Below are positions 23,817 to 33,294 of a DNA stretch of 64,000 nucleotides, in pieces. Every line of letters starts with the position of its first letter. Position 1 is the stretch's first letter. This DNA is from JAJDFU01 sp964640855 (GTDB taxonomy: Bacteria; Bacteroidota; Bacteroidia; Chitinophagales; Saprospiraceae): NCBI GenBank assembly GCA_964640855.1, contig CAZXIX010000007.1:1-64000 (forward strand), read 5' to 3'. Both the position numbers and the translations under genes were made by a program. The notes beneath the pieces were generated by a model. That model had not been told where the DNA came from. It did not search any database and saw only the letters and a list, made by a program, of their open reading frames with translations.

Positions 23817-26198
23817 TCAGTGGATCTCCACGAGGGTGACACCATCACCTCCCTGTTGAGGTTCCGGGTGTCGTACATTCATCTCTACGTTATATTCTTT
23901 CAGCTTTTTGCGGACTGCCTTGCGCAGAACGCCGGTGCCCTTGCCATGTATGATCTCCAGATTGCTGGCACTGGATAAAAGGGCCTCGTCGAGAAATTTT
24001 TCCAACAGGCGAAGGGCCTCGTCCATGCGCATCCCCCGGATGTCGATCTTCTGATCGAAACGGGCCGGATTGGTCTCCGTGTCGGTCACAACCTTGCCGG
24101 GCGTAGGCTTGGCCAGGGGGGAATCTACCCGTTTCAGGTCCCGGACCGGAACCGTCATACGGAGCATACCCATCTGGACAATGGCCTTGCCCTTCGAGAC
24201 CGACTCGACGACTCCGCGCGAACCTCCGCTCAGCATCACTACGTGATCTCCCGATTTCAAAGGGACCTGATCATCCCCGTCGCGCGTGTAGATCTCTTCC
24301 CGCAGGTCCTGAACTTTTTCGACCATCTGCTGGCGTTCCTCCTTGCGCTTCCGGGCCAGTTCCCGGGCGCGTTCCAGGTTTTTCTCCTCCTTGATCTCCC
24401 GAATGGCTTTTTCGAGCTCCCGATTTTCGTGAGCCTGCTGCTGAAGGGCCTGTTCCCGGGAGGCTAGCTTCAGGCGCTTGCGTTTGTATTCCAGGTCGCG
24501 ATGCAGTTGCTCGTAATTCCGGACCAGTTTGTCGAGCTTTTCTTCCCGCTCGGTCAGAGTGCCCAGCTTATCCTCAAGTTCCTTCTTTTGCTGTTGCAAG
24601 TCGACCAGCAGCTCATCGACCGCCTTCTCGCTGGCACCGGTTTTTTGGCGGGCGTAATTCAGGATGGACTTCCCCAATCCGCTTTTCTGGGCTATTTCAA
24701 AAACGTAGGAACTACCCGGCCGACCGACGGTAAGCTCATAGGTGGGCGTAAGGTGTTCTTTGTCAAAGGTCATGGCCCCGTTCAGTATCCCTTTTGTTTT
24801 GAAAGCGAAAACCTTCAGGTTTGAATAATGGGTGGTGATGATACCGCTTGCCTTTTTGCGATTCAATTCAAACAGGATCGCTTCTGCGATGGATCCTCCG
24901 ATCTTGGGGTCGGTACCCGAGCCGAACTCATCGATCACCATCAGCGAATGCTCATCGGCTTCCTTCAGGAAGGTCTTCATATTTCGGAGGCGAGAGCTGT
25001 AGGTACTCAGGTCATCCTCTATCGACTGTTGGTCGCCAATGTCGGCGAATATCTTCTGGAACAGTCCTACCTGCGAGTTCTCGTCTGCCGGGATCAACAG
25101 ACCGGACTGCACCATCAGCTGCAGGAGACCGACGGCTTTCATGGTGATGGATTTTCCGCCGGCGTTCGGACCACTCAATACCAGGATCCGGTTGGCACCG
25201 AATAATTGCAGGTCGAAGGGAACGGTCTCTTTTCCGGCCTCGCGGTTTTTCAGGTACAGAAGCGGATGAAAGGCTTTTACCCAGCCCAGGTGCGGCTTAT
25301 CCAGGATTTCCGGGCGGTGGGCGCCCATACGCGAGGCCAGGCGGGCTTTCGCGCAGATCAGGTCGAAAGTTACCAGCAATTCCTGATAGCTGCGAATGAC
25401 GGGTACATAGGGGCGGAGCGTGGCGCTCAGCTCTTTCAGAATCCGGTAGATCTCCCGCTTCTCTTCCGTTTGCAGATCAAAAATGTCGTTGTTGATCTCG
25501 ATGACCGCTTCGGGTTCGATAAAGGCGGTTTTCCCGGTCGTGGACTCGTCGTGGATGATACCGCGGATCTTGCGTTTGTGCTCGCTGGGGACACTCAGTA
25601 CCCGGCGGTTGTTCCGAAAGCTTTCTACATTGTCCGTCAGCCAACCTTTGCTCCGATAGGTATTGGCAAGTTGGCGAAATTGCTTGTCCAGTTCCCGCTG
25701 CTTGCTTCCGATCGCTCTCCGGATGGCCTGCAACTCCGGGGAAGCATCCGGGCGGATATCTCCCTCTTCATCCACGACCCGATTGATCTCCTCCAGCAGA
25801 GCCGATTCAAACTGAAAGCCTTTTAAAAGCTCATACAAACAGGGGAATCGCTCTTGTTGCTCGGGGCCGAAGAAAGAGAAGATCTGGCGGGTCAGGTGAA
25901 GGGAACTTCCGATCCGGACCAGGCTTTCCTCGGAAAGAACGTAGTCCTCCACCTCCAGCATGCGCAGATCCTCATCCAGGTTTTCATAGGAGGCTTGCGG
26001 AAAAGGCTTTTCCCCGCCCTGGCTGTCCATCATTTCGCGGACTTCATCCAGCCTGGCCTCGACCCACGCCTTCTTTCTTTGGGGCAGCAGGCTCAAAGCG
26101 GCTTCCTCTCCCAACTCTCCGGCACAATATTGGGCCAACAAGTTGAGGACTTTGTTGAATTCGAGCTTTTCGAACAGATCGTTTGGGAAAAATACCAT
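23817..26198 (-). CDS. mutS2: MutS2 ATPase/Smr endonuclease
   Basis: 793 residues, typical length. Core and clamp helices are followed by the ABC-type ATPase: SGPNAGGKSITMKAVGL, SSRLRNMKTFLKEADEHSLMVIDEFGSGTDP, IITTHY. Then comes a long Glu/Lys/Arg coiled coil (about 515-625), a KOW-like segment (KSGDHVVMLSGGSRGVVES) and a C-terminal Smr domain (IDIRGMRMDEALRLLEKF, IIHGKGTGVLRKAVR). MutS2 limits recombination and, in some bacteria, rescues collided ribosomes. Alone on its strand here; divergent from the lipoprotein gene at 26306. Confidence 0.96.
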   Translation of the reverse strand: MVFFPNDLFEKLEFNKVLNLLAQYCAGELGEEAALSLLPQRKKAWVEARLDEVREMMDSQGGEKPFPQASYENLDEDLRMLEVEDYVLSEESLVRIGSSLHLTRQIFSFFGPEQQERFPCLYELLKGFQFESALLEEINRVVDEEGDIRPDASPELQAIRRAIGSKQRELDKQFRQLANTYRSKGWLTDNVESFRNNRRVLSVPSEHKRKIRGIIHDESTTGKTAFIEPEAVIEINNDIFDLQTEEKREIYRILKELSATLRPYVPVIRSYQELLVTFDLICAKARLASRMGAHRPEILDKPHLGWVKAFHPLLYLKNREAGKETVPFDLQLFGANRILVLSGPNAGGKSITMKAVGLLQLMVQSGLLIPADENSQVGLFQKIFADIGDQQSIEDDLSTYSSRLRNMKTFLKEADEHSLMVIDEFGSGTDPKIGGSIAEAILFELNRKKASGIITTHYSNLKVFAFKTKGILNGAMTFDKEHLTPTYELTVGRPGSSYVFEIAQKSGLGKSILNYARQKTGASEKAVDELLVDLQQQKKELEDKLGTLTEREEKLDKLVRNYEQLHRDLEYKRKRLKLASREQALQQQAHENRELEKAIREIKEEKNLERARELARKRKEERQQMVEKVQDLREEIYTRDGDDQVPLKSGDHVVMLSGGSRGVVESVSKGKAIVQMGMLRMTVPVRDLKRVDSPLAKPTPGKVVTDTETNPARFDQKIDIRGMRMDEALRLLEKFLDEALLSSASNLEIIHGKGTGVLRKAVRKKLKEYNVEMNVRHPEPQQGGDGVTLVEIH

Positions 26199-26305
26199 TG
26201 TACTAACTTGCCTTATCCGCTAAAAATAAATCTTTACCCCCAAAAGGCTTCTTTTACCCAACCCCGGGGAGGGAAAGTTGCGTCTAGCTTTCCAAAATCC
26301 AAAGC

Positions 26306-27010
26306 ATGAGAACAACTGTTTTTTATGGACTGTTCGCGCTCTTCTTTTTGGCGACCTGCTCCAGGGATGAAATTGAAATTTCACAACCGACCGATGGCCC
26401 CCGGATCGACTGGAGCCAACTCCAGGTCGGGCAAAGCAGCACATACCTGCATTTCGTTACGAAAGGTTACTTTTCGGATGAACCCGGAAATTCGCAAACC
26501 TTTACGGGAGATACGCTTGCGGTGGACATCATCGGACAAGAAGGGAATAAGTTCCGCCTGCGGGAATATTTGCTTCCCGGCTCACCCTCTTTGCTGGAGG
26601 AGGGGGAATCGGTGGTGTCGCAAGCGGATTCGGTCTATGAATATTACCTGTACGTTCGCAACGACAGCCTCGTCATTGAATCCCTCTCGGGCCACCAGGG
26701 GCACCGAACGCATCTGTTCCAGGGAGGAAGCGGAACGCCTCTCCCCCTGCAACCGGCAGCCGACCTGGAAATACCTTACACGGATTGGCGGACCGATATC
26801 GTCTGCGCTTGTTATGCGGAAGGAAGCACTTCTTCTTTGACCGTGTTGGGCGAAAATTACACCCAATTATTTACCGTCATCGATCATTTTCCCATGGCTT
26901 ACGACGGGGCCGGGCAAACCTTCAGCTTTCGGTCAGATCTGGGCTTGTTGCGGACTTTTGTGGTCAATCCGTGGTTCGACTCAGTCTTTGGTTGGGACCT
27001 TCTTCCCTAA
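26306..27010 (+). CDS. lipoprotein of unknown function
   Basis: 234 residues. The lipoprotein signal is MRTTVFYGLFALFFLATC (lipobox LATC) followed by SRDEIEISQPTDGP. The body is beta-rich, with many Tyr, Ser and acidic residues, and ends in an aromatic segment (VVNPWFDSVFGWDLLP). No known domain is recognised. It lies 36 bases before aroC on the same strand but shares no obvious function with it; transcription together is plausible. Confidence 0.75.
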   Translation: MRTTVFYGLFALFFLATCSRDEIEISQPTDGPRIDWSQLQVGQSSTYLHFVTKGYFSDEPGNSQTFTGDTLAVDIIGQEGNKFRLREYLLPGSPSLLEEGESVVSQADSVYEYYLYVRNDSLVIESLSGHQGHRTHLFQGGSGTPLPLQPAADLEIPYTDWRTDIVCACYAEGSTSSLTVLGENYTQLFTVIDHFPMAYDGAGQTFSFRSDLGLLRTFVVNPWFDSVFGWDLLP

Positions 27011-27046
27011 AACCGCCCTATATTGCCGCCTCAAAAGGAATTGGAA

Positions 27047-28126
27047 GTGGCAGGAAACAGTTTTGGCAAGATTTTCCGGATTTCCACCTTCGGGGAATCC
27101 CATGGCAGGGCGATAGGCGTGATCATCGACGGCTGTCCGGCAGGGATAGCCGTCGACCTGGAAGAGATCCAGCGAGAAATGGGCCGACGAAGACCCGGGC
27201 AATCGGCGATCGTCACCCAGAGAAAAGAAGCGGACCAGGTAGAGATCCTGTCGGGAATTTTTGAAGGGAAAACGACGGGAACGCCCCTGTCCATGATCAT
27301 CTACAACGCAGACGCCCGCTCGAAGGATTACAGTCACATCGCCGATAAGTTCAGGCCCTCCCATGCAGACTATACCTACCAGACCAAATACGGGATCCGG
27401 GACTATCGGGGCGGGGGGCGTTCGTCTGCGCGCGAGACAGCCGCTCGCGTTGCCGCCGGCGCCCTGGCCCGGCAGTGGCTTCGGGAAATGGGTATTCAGA
27501 TTCAGGCCTGGGTAAGTCAGGTAGGCACGGTACAGATGCCGGAAGAGCAAAGGATGTACCGGCCCGAAGAAGTGGAAAGCAATCCGGTCCGGTGTCCCCA
27601 TGCCGATACAGCCGCCCGCATGGAAGAACTGATCCGACAGGTCCGAAAAGAAGGAGATACCATCGGCGGGGTGGTCAGCGCCCGGGTAGAGGGCGTACCA
27701 CCGGGTCTGGGAGAACCCGCTTTCGACAAACTGCATGCCGACCTGGCCAAAGCTATGTTAAGCATCAATGCAGCCAAAGGCTTCGAGTACGGCTCCGGAT
27801 TTGCGGGGATCCGCATGCGGGGATCGGAACACAATGATGCTTTTGTAAAAGAAGGGGACCGGATTCGAACCCGCACCAATCATTCAGGAGGCATTCAGGG
27901 TGGGATCTCCAACGGGGAAGCCATTTACTTTCGGGTAGCTTTCAAGCCGGTAGCCACTATTGTTCCCGACCAGGATTCCCTCAACGAAGAAGGAGAAAAA
28001 GTCATCGTCCAGGGAAAGGGAAGACATGATCCGTGTGTGGTGCCTCGGGCGGTTCCCATCGTGGAGGCAATGGCAGCACTGGTCCTGGCCGACCATATCC
28101 TGCGGCATCGGTCGAGCCGGAAGTGA
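27047..28126 (+). CDS. aroC: chorismate synthase
   Basis: About 359 residues. The GTG at 27047 gives MAGNSFGKIFRISTFGESHG, as in relatives; in-frame TTGs at 27023 and 27041 would add a few residues. Motifs: GESHGRAIGVIIDGCP, RRRPGQSAIVTQRKE, RPSHADYTYQTKYGIRDYRGGGRSSARETA (read as adjoining blocks) and HNDAFVKEGDRIRTRTN. It needs reduced FMN and removes phosphate from EPSP to make chorismate, the last common aromatic step. Ends 7 bases from the convergent tamB stop. Confidence 0.96.
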   Translation: MAGNSFGKIFRISTFGESHGRAIGVIIDGCPAGIAVDLEEIQREMGRRRPGQSAIVTQRKEADQVEILSGIFEGKTTGTPLSMIIYNADARSKDYSHIADKFRPSHADYTYQTKYGIRDYRGGGRSSARETAARVAAGALARQWLREMGIQIQAWVSQVGTVQMPEEQRMYRPEEVESNPVRCPHADTAARMEELIRQVRKEGDTIGGVVSARVEGVPPGLGEPAFDKLHADLAKAMLSINAAKGFEYGSGFAGIRMRGSEHNDAFVKEGDRIRTRTNHSGGIQGGISNGEAIYFRVAFKPVATIVPDQDSLNEEGEKVIVQGKGRHDPCVVPRAVPIVEAMAALVLADHILRHRSSRK

Positions 28127-28133
28127 TTCCCCA

Positions 28134-31100
28134 CTATTGGGATCCCAGAAGCTCTTCTTCCTTTTCTTTCTTTTCGACCTTGTTTTCCGTATCCTCCTCT
28201 TTTTTCTTTTTCTTCTTTCCCAGTTTCTGGCCGATACTCTTCAGGAATTCGCTGAACTCATCGTATTCTCTCCGGAAACTGAGCCCCGTTCCGACCTGGA
28301 GCCGGCTGCCCCCACCCAGGTCGGGCTGAAGTTTCTGATACACCCTCAATTTGAGGGTCCGGTCTTTATTCAGTGTATATTCGATGACCAGGTCGTTGCC
28401 GATGAATGTTCCGTTGGCGGCGTCCGGAGCGGTGACATTCCCTCCCACATCGATATTGCCTCCGACGATAACCGTCAGGCGATCATTGAAAAAATCCTGC
28501 CGCAATCGCACCTGGAATTCACTCCCGCTGGTGTAATCCTGACCTTCTCCCAGGTCCGCTGACTGGTAATTGGAGTAGGCTACATCGATATCGATCCCGG
28601 AAAGAACGGCGCCGTCGCTGATGATCTCGGAAAACAAGCCCGTCAGCAACATGGATAATTGATTGGACAGAAACTCGCTGACGGTATTGTAAAAAATGGA
28701 AGATCCCTGTAGGTTGGAATCGCTGGGGAGAAACTGCCCGGCTACGATCAAGCCGAAAACCTGCCGGTTGAGTTCGTTTTGATCCCGTCGGAGAATTCGC
28801 ATTTTACTCTCACAAAGGTTGAGCAACTCGCCGGTCAGGTCAGGGAAGAAAATATCGAATCCAATGACCGGCTTTTCGAGCGGACCGGAAAGAGCCATCT
28901 CCAGGATGACGCGTGTAGATTTGCTGGCGTCGTTTTTCAGGGTGGCGGAGGCCGACTGCAGGTATTCTTGTATGAAATTGGCCACCGAGGTGCTCAGGGC
29001 TGTATACTCTGCCTTAACATCCAACTGCGCCCGAAGCGGGTCGCCCATGAACTGGATTTGCCCGCCTTCCTTGATCGAAAACTGTTTGTTGACGACGTTG
29101 TACATCGTGAACAGGTAGGAACCCTGGGTGATCCGATATCCCCCGAAAATCTGAAACTGCCCGTCGCGGGTGACGTTGATCTGAAGGTTTCCCCTGCCCT
29201 GTCCGCGAAGGACATCGCCGGATTGTTCGTCGAATACGATCTCTACCACGGCCTCTTCCTCAATATTCAGGTCCATTTCAATTTCCAGACCTTTCAGCTC
29301 ATCCGTCTGGCGGACTTTTCCGTTTTGCTGGGCCTTTACCTGAGCCTGATCCACAAATTCCACAAAATTGAGTTGGGATTCCCCGCCTACCGAATTCACG
29401 GGGATAGTCAGGCGACTGCGTTCACCAACCGTGGCATTGATGTAGACATTGGGTTGTTTGAAAGGGCCCGAAAAACGAACGCTCCCCGTACCCAGAGCAT
29501 GACCGAAAAACTGCTCGTTATCCTCCTGATCGGTATCCATGACTTGCAGTTGATCTACATCCAGATTGGCTCCCAGGCGGAAATTTCGGAGATTATCATG
29601 GCGGATCCCTCCCGTCAGGATGGCTTCGTGCCCGTAGATATCGTAGATGCGGGTGCCCGTACCGTCAAAGGATTGGTTGTTGATGACAAATTCGGCACCT
29701 TCCTCCACCCGATAACGCGTTTGCAGGTAGGAAACCGTAAAGGCTACGTCCTGCAAACGCACATCCCCCTGGATGTTGGGTTTTTCCGGTAATCCGTAAA
29801 CTCTTGCCTGGGTTGTTATTTTTCCGGTCATGTCTTCCAGTACGGCAGCGATGAAATACCCTCCCACCTTGGCAGGAAACTGGTCCATCTGAGCTCGGAA
29901 GTCAAAATAGCCCCCCTTCTTTTCCTGCGCGATCGGATCGCCCTCGGCCTGATCGGCCAGATTCATGAAACCATCTACCTGCAGCTTCTGCTCCTCCTTT
30001 CCTAAACTGAACTCCGCAGCCAGAACCCCGGAGGGGCTCGAAGTAGAGGCTTGCAAAGACAATTCCCCCCGATCCTCATTATTGAGGATGAAATGAGGGC
30101 TATGGACCCGGAGCGAAAGGTCTTTCAATTTATAAGCATCCTGGATTTGCAGCACTACTTCGTAATTGCCTTCGAAGTCGAGGGGATCGTAGTTCAAAAC
30201 CGTATTGAAGTAAGAGAAATCCAGATCGTACAGCCGCATATCCAGGCCCCGGCTTCCCATGTTCTTGATCTCCACCAACTGCGTACCGTTGGTCATGTAG
30301 AAGTGTCGGGTCTCGAAGGCTTCAGCACTGAATTCCAGGTAATTGTCTGGGTCTATCTTCCATCTCTCCTGAAAAAGGAAAATGTCGGAATCGTCGAATT
30401 CCACGCGGAATCCGGTGGAATCCTTCAGCTGGAAGGATCCGTTAATGTTGACGTTATCGACCAGCGCATTTTGGGATTTGCTTGGGTTGCTGAGCGGCTG
30501 CTCGGTGTTGAAGCCAAACAGGAGGGAGCCCTGGTCGATCAAACTCAACAGTACCGTTTGCCCCAGTTGCAGGTTGCGATTCAGGTAAACGGAATCCAGC
30601 GTCATATCCAGTCCACCCTCTTTTCCAAAAAGGTCGAGGATAATAACATTTCGATGAACGACAATGCTATCGTAGCGCAGCCGGGGGATGAGGAGATCGA
30701 CGAGCAGAGAATCCCTCCTACTGTCCAAATAACCTTTGACCCGGGTCCCGTCCATCGGGCCCAATCTCTGGCTTACCAGTTTTTCGAATCCGCCGCTCTC
30801 AGGGATGGAGAGCTCGTAAGTAAAAGCCTGGGGAGCCCGCAAGAGAGTGTCTTTTTTAATGCCCAAACGACGTGAAAATTCCGGGAAATTACGTCCCAGG
30901 ATCTGGGTAAATACAGCGGGTGTTTCCGTCAGATTAAAACGGCCTTCGATCTTGCCCTGCAGCAGGTTGCCCTCCAGAAGGTATGTTTTTACGCTGTCCG
31001 GGGAAATAGAAGCGCGCAGGAAGAGCGAGTCGATTTCCAATTCCTCTTCGTCAGGAAGGCGAACCCGAAAATCCCGAAGCCCGATCTGACCGGTCATGTC

Positions 31101-33104
31101 GGCCGGGTCCGTATCCACAATATCCAGCTCGATCCCCCCGGAAAGCAGAAAATCCTCCTCTGTGATGTTGAGTTCCTTCAAGGCCATACGCCGGATTTCT
31201 GCCTGGAAATCAAAATCCGGCGCTCCCCGGCTGAAATCCACTTTACCCTGAAAGTAGAAATCGATGTTATCGTCTGTGATGTTAAACTCTCCGTCGAAGC
31301 GGTTTTCATTCAGGGCCCCTTCCATGAGGGCATTTTCGTACTGGTATCCCTTGTAGGTCAGGCTCGTCACGCGGGCGATAAGTTCGGCATAGGCCGTTTC
31401 GGCGGTCAGCCCGACCCCGTTCAGCACCTGCGAGCTGACCGTCACCAGGCCCAGGTCGGGATTGCCGGTCCAACGGCCGAGGTTAAAGTTTTCCAGGGCC
31501 AGTTCGCCCGAATATTCGGCACGCTCCTTTCCCGGCAGCAAATTCATACGCATATCCATACGTGCCGTACCGATCTCGCTGACCAGCAGCCCGTTGGCTA
31601 CAAAGTCTTGGAAAAAGCCGTCATAGGAACCCTGGAAGGATAATTTTCCCAGGCTGAAAAAATTGGTCGGCAGTTGCATCTGCGGGAACAATTGGCTGAG
31701 CGTTACCGCTTCCGTTTGCAACTCCTCCAACCGGATGTTCATACGGGCGTTATCCTTGTCCGTGATGTCGTTGCTGGAGAAGCGCCCCTTGATCAAAGTA
31801 CCGTCCGCCAATTGGGCGTCCAGGTCTTGAATACGGAGGCTATTGACGCTGCCTCTGACCTGACCGTTGATCCGGACCACCTGATCCCGGTTATCCAGGA
31901 AAAAGCGATTGCGCCGAAGACCCGGGGCAAAGGTCAGGATATCGGAGATGGATACCGTGGCATCGGTCAGGTTGCCTTGCATGCGGACCCGATCCTCAAA
32001 GTCATTGAAATCCAGAAAACTGCGAAACCGCATTTGGAAAAAACGGGTGATCCGACTTTTGGGGGTTTCGATCAATAGATCCTGAAGCGTCACCTCCTCG
32101 GGCGAGACAATAACCTGGGTGGAGGATAATCGATCCAGGACAAAACCGCATTTCTCCTTGCCGCTGATCACATCCACACTTCCTTCAAATCGATAATCCG
32201 CATAACGGAAATCGTCAATCCCGATTTGAATATTCCGCACCAGCATATGCTGGTAGTCCATTACCGAATCCGGTAAATTTTCTACCGAGTCTTTCCGATA
32301 ATTATCCAGGCGAAAGGCACCACCCGATAGGGTCAGCCGGTCGATCGATGCCGTAAAAGGTAGGGTATCTCTGATCTGATTCGCCTTTCGCTCCTCCACC
32401 AGAGCCTGCAAGGAATCCGGCAATGGCTCGCCTGCGTAGTTTTCAATCTCGATCAGCGGATCTTCGAGATGGATGGCCGTAGCGGCAATTACTTTCCTCT
32501 TCAGATCGAAGGTATCCATGAGGATCTGTCCCCGCCTGAGATAGGCGTGGAGATAACTTCCCTGTACTTCGTCGCGTTTCCGAAAATCGACATCCGCGAG
32601 GCTCAATCTGCGGAGTTGGAGCTTCAGCGGCTCGCTTTTCTTTTCCTTTTTGGGGAAAAGGGTGGACAGGATCTGTTCGAAATCGCTTTGCACCTGTCCC
32701 TCCCGGCGAACCCAATGGAACTTGGTTTTCTCAAGCTCAACGCTACTGATCCGCAAACCGTCGGACCCCAGGGTGAAGGGGTTGATCGTCAGGTTGACCT
32801 TCAGAGAGCGGCTGTACAGAAGGGTGTCGCCTGCGTAATCTTCCAGGTAAAAATTCTGAAGGTCGAACCGGTTGAGGAATAACAGGGAAATCCGTTCGAT
32901 ACTGACCTCAGTATTCAGTTTTTTGGACAGAAAGTTTGTGGCCTGTCGCGCAGCCCAGGTTTGCACGGCCGGGATCTGAAAGGCCAGAAGAACCAGCAGG
33001 ATGAACCCGATGATAGACAGAATGGTCCGCCGGACAATACGGACCCATTTCCGGCCTTTTTTTTCCGGTCTGTTTTTCAACTCATTCTGTGGCTGCTCCT
33101 CCAT
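28134..33104 (-). CDS. tamB: TamB-type translocation/assembly protein
   Basis: 1656 residues. A basic cytoplasmic tail, one transmembrane helix (about 26-45) and the AsmA/TamB-like start (QTWAARQATNFLSKKLNTEV, ISLLFLNRFDLQNFYLED) lead into more than 1400 residues of repeating beta strands, as expected for a long lipid groove between inner and outer membrane. A DUF490/TamB C-terminal core is visible (FRGYRITQGSYLFTMYNVV-like block with GGYRITQGSYLFT, then QLDVKAEYTAL, RVILEMALSGPLEKPVIGFD). The final 35 residues are Lys/Glu rich, unlike the hydrophobic end of the E. coli protein. A role in phospholipid transport and outer-membrane assembly is known for the family. Confidence 0.92.
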   Translation of the reverse strand: MEEQPQNELKNRPEKKGRKWVRIVRRTILSIIGFILLVLLAFQIPAVQTWAARQATNFLSKKLNTEVSIERISLLFLNRFDLQNFYLEDYAGDTLLYSRSLKVNLTINPFTLGSDGLRISSVELEKTKFHWVRREGQVQSDFEQILSTLFPKKEKKSEPLKLQLRRLSLADVDFRKRDEVQGSYLHAYLRRGQILMDTFDLKRKVIAATAIHLEDPLIEIENYAGEPLPDSLQALVEERKANQIRDTLPFTASIDRLTLSGGAFRLDNYRKDSVENLPDSVMDYQHMLVRNIQIGIDDFRYADYRFEGSVDVISGKEKCGFVLDRLSSTQVIVSPEEVTLQDLLIETPKSRITRFFQMRFRSFLDFNDFEDRVRMQGNLTDATVSISDILTFAPGLRRNRFFLDNRDQVVRINGQVRGSVNSLRIQDLDAQLADGTLIKGRFSSNDITDKDNARMNIRLEELQTEAVTLSQLFPQMQLPTNFFSLGKLSFQGSYDGFFQDFVANGLLVSEIGTARMDMRMNLLPGKERAEYSGELALENFNLGRWTGNPDLGLVTVSSQVLNGVGLTAETAYAELIARVTSLTYKGYQYENALMEGALNENRFDGEFNITDDNIDFYFQGKVDFSRGAPDFDFQAEIRRMALKELNITEEDFLLSGGIELDIVDTDPADMTGQIGLRDFRVRLPDEEELEIDSLFLRASISPDSVKTYLLEGNLLQGKIEGRFNLTETPAVFTQILGRNFPEFSRRLGIKKDTLLRAPQAFTYELSIPESGGFEKLVSQRLGPMDGTRVKGYLDSRRDSLLVDLLIPRLRYDSIVVHRNVIILDLFGKEGGLDMTLDSVYLNRNLQLGQTVLLSLIDQGSLLFGFNTEQPLSNPSKSQNALVDNVNINGSFQLKDSTGFRVEFDDSDIFLFQERWKIDPDNYLEFSAEAFETRHFYMTNGTQLVEIKNMGSRGLDMRLYDLDFSYFNTVLNYDPLDFEGNYEVVLQIQDAYKLKDLSLRVHSPHFILNNEDRGELSLQASTSSPSGVLAAEFSLGKEEQKLQVDGFMNLADQAEGDPIAQEKKGGYFDFRAQMDQFPAKVGGYFIAAVLEDMTGKITTQARVYGLPEKPNIQGDVRLQDVAFTVSYLQTRYRVEEGAEFVINNQSFDGTGTRIYDIYGHEAILTGGIRHDNLRNFRLGANLDVDQLQVMDTDQEDNEQFFGHALGTGSVRFSGPFKQPNVYINATVGERSRLTIPVNSVGGESQLNFVEFVDQAQVKAQQNGKVRQTDELKGLEIEMDLNIEEEAVVEIVFDEQSGDVLRGQGRGNLQINVTRDGQFQIFGGYRITQGSYLFTMYNVVNKQFSIKEGGQIQFMGDPLRAQLDVKAEYTALSTSVANFIQEYLQSASATLKNDASKSTRVILEMALSGPLEKPVIGFDIFFPDLTGELLNLCESKMRILRRDQNELNRQVFGLIVAGQFLPSDSNLQGSSIFYNTVSEFLSNQLSMLLTGLFSEIISDGAVLSGIDIDVAYSNYQSADLGEGQDYTSGSEFQVRLRQDFFNDRLTVIVGGNIDVGGNVTAPDAANGTFIGNDLVIEYTLNKDRTLKLRVYQKLQPDLGGGSRLQVGTGLSFRREYDEFSEFLKSIGQKLGKKKKKKEEDTENKVEKKEKEEELLGSQ

Positions 33105-33294
33105 GCTCCGCTAGATTGGCGGCTGTATCGTAATGATGAAAATGTGCTGGCAAACCCTTTTCACAGGTACCGAGCTCTCGGGAGGAAAAATGCCGGGAGG
33201 GTGAACAGTCCTTGAACGGGCATAAACCTTAAAAATAACGTTTTCCGGCCAGTATTATTCAGGATTAACGATCCTTTAAGGGAGAGGTTCCGAT

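Noticed and set aside
27861..27890. tRNA T-loop-like string GGATTCGAACCC
   Set aside because: It lies inside aroC, where it encodes RIRTRTN, and no acceptor or anticodon arms can be formed around it. No tRNA was found elsewhere.
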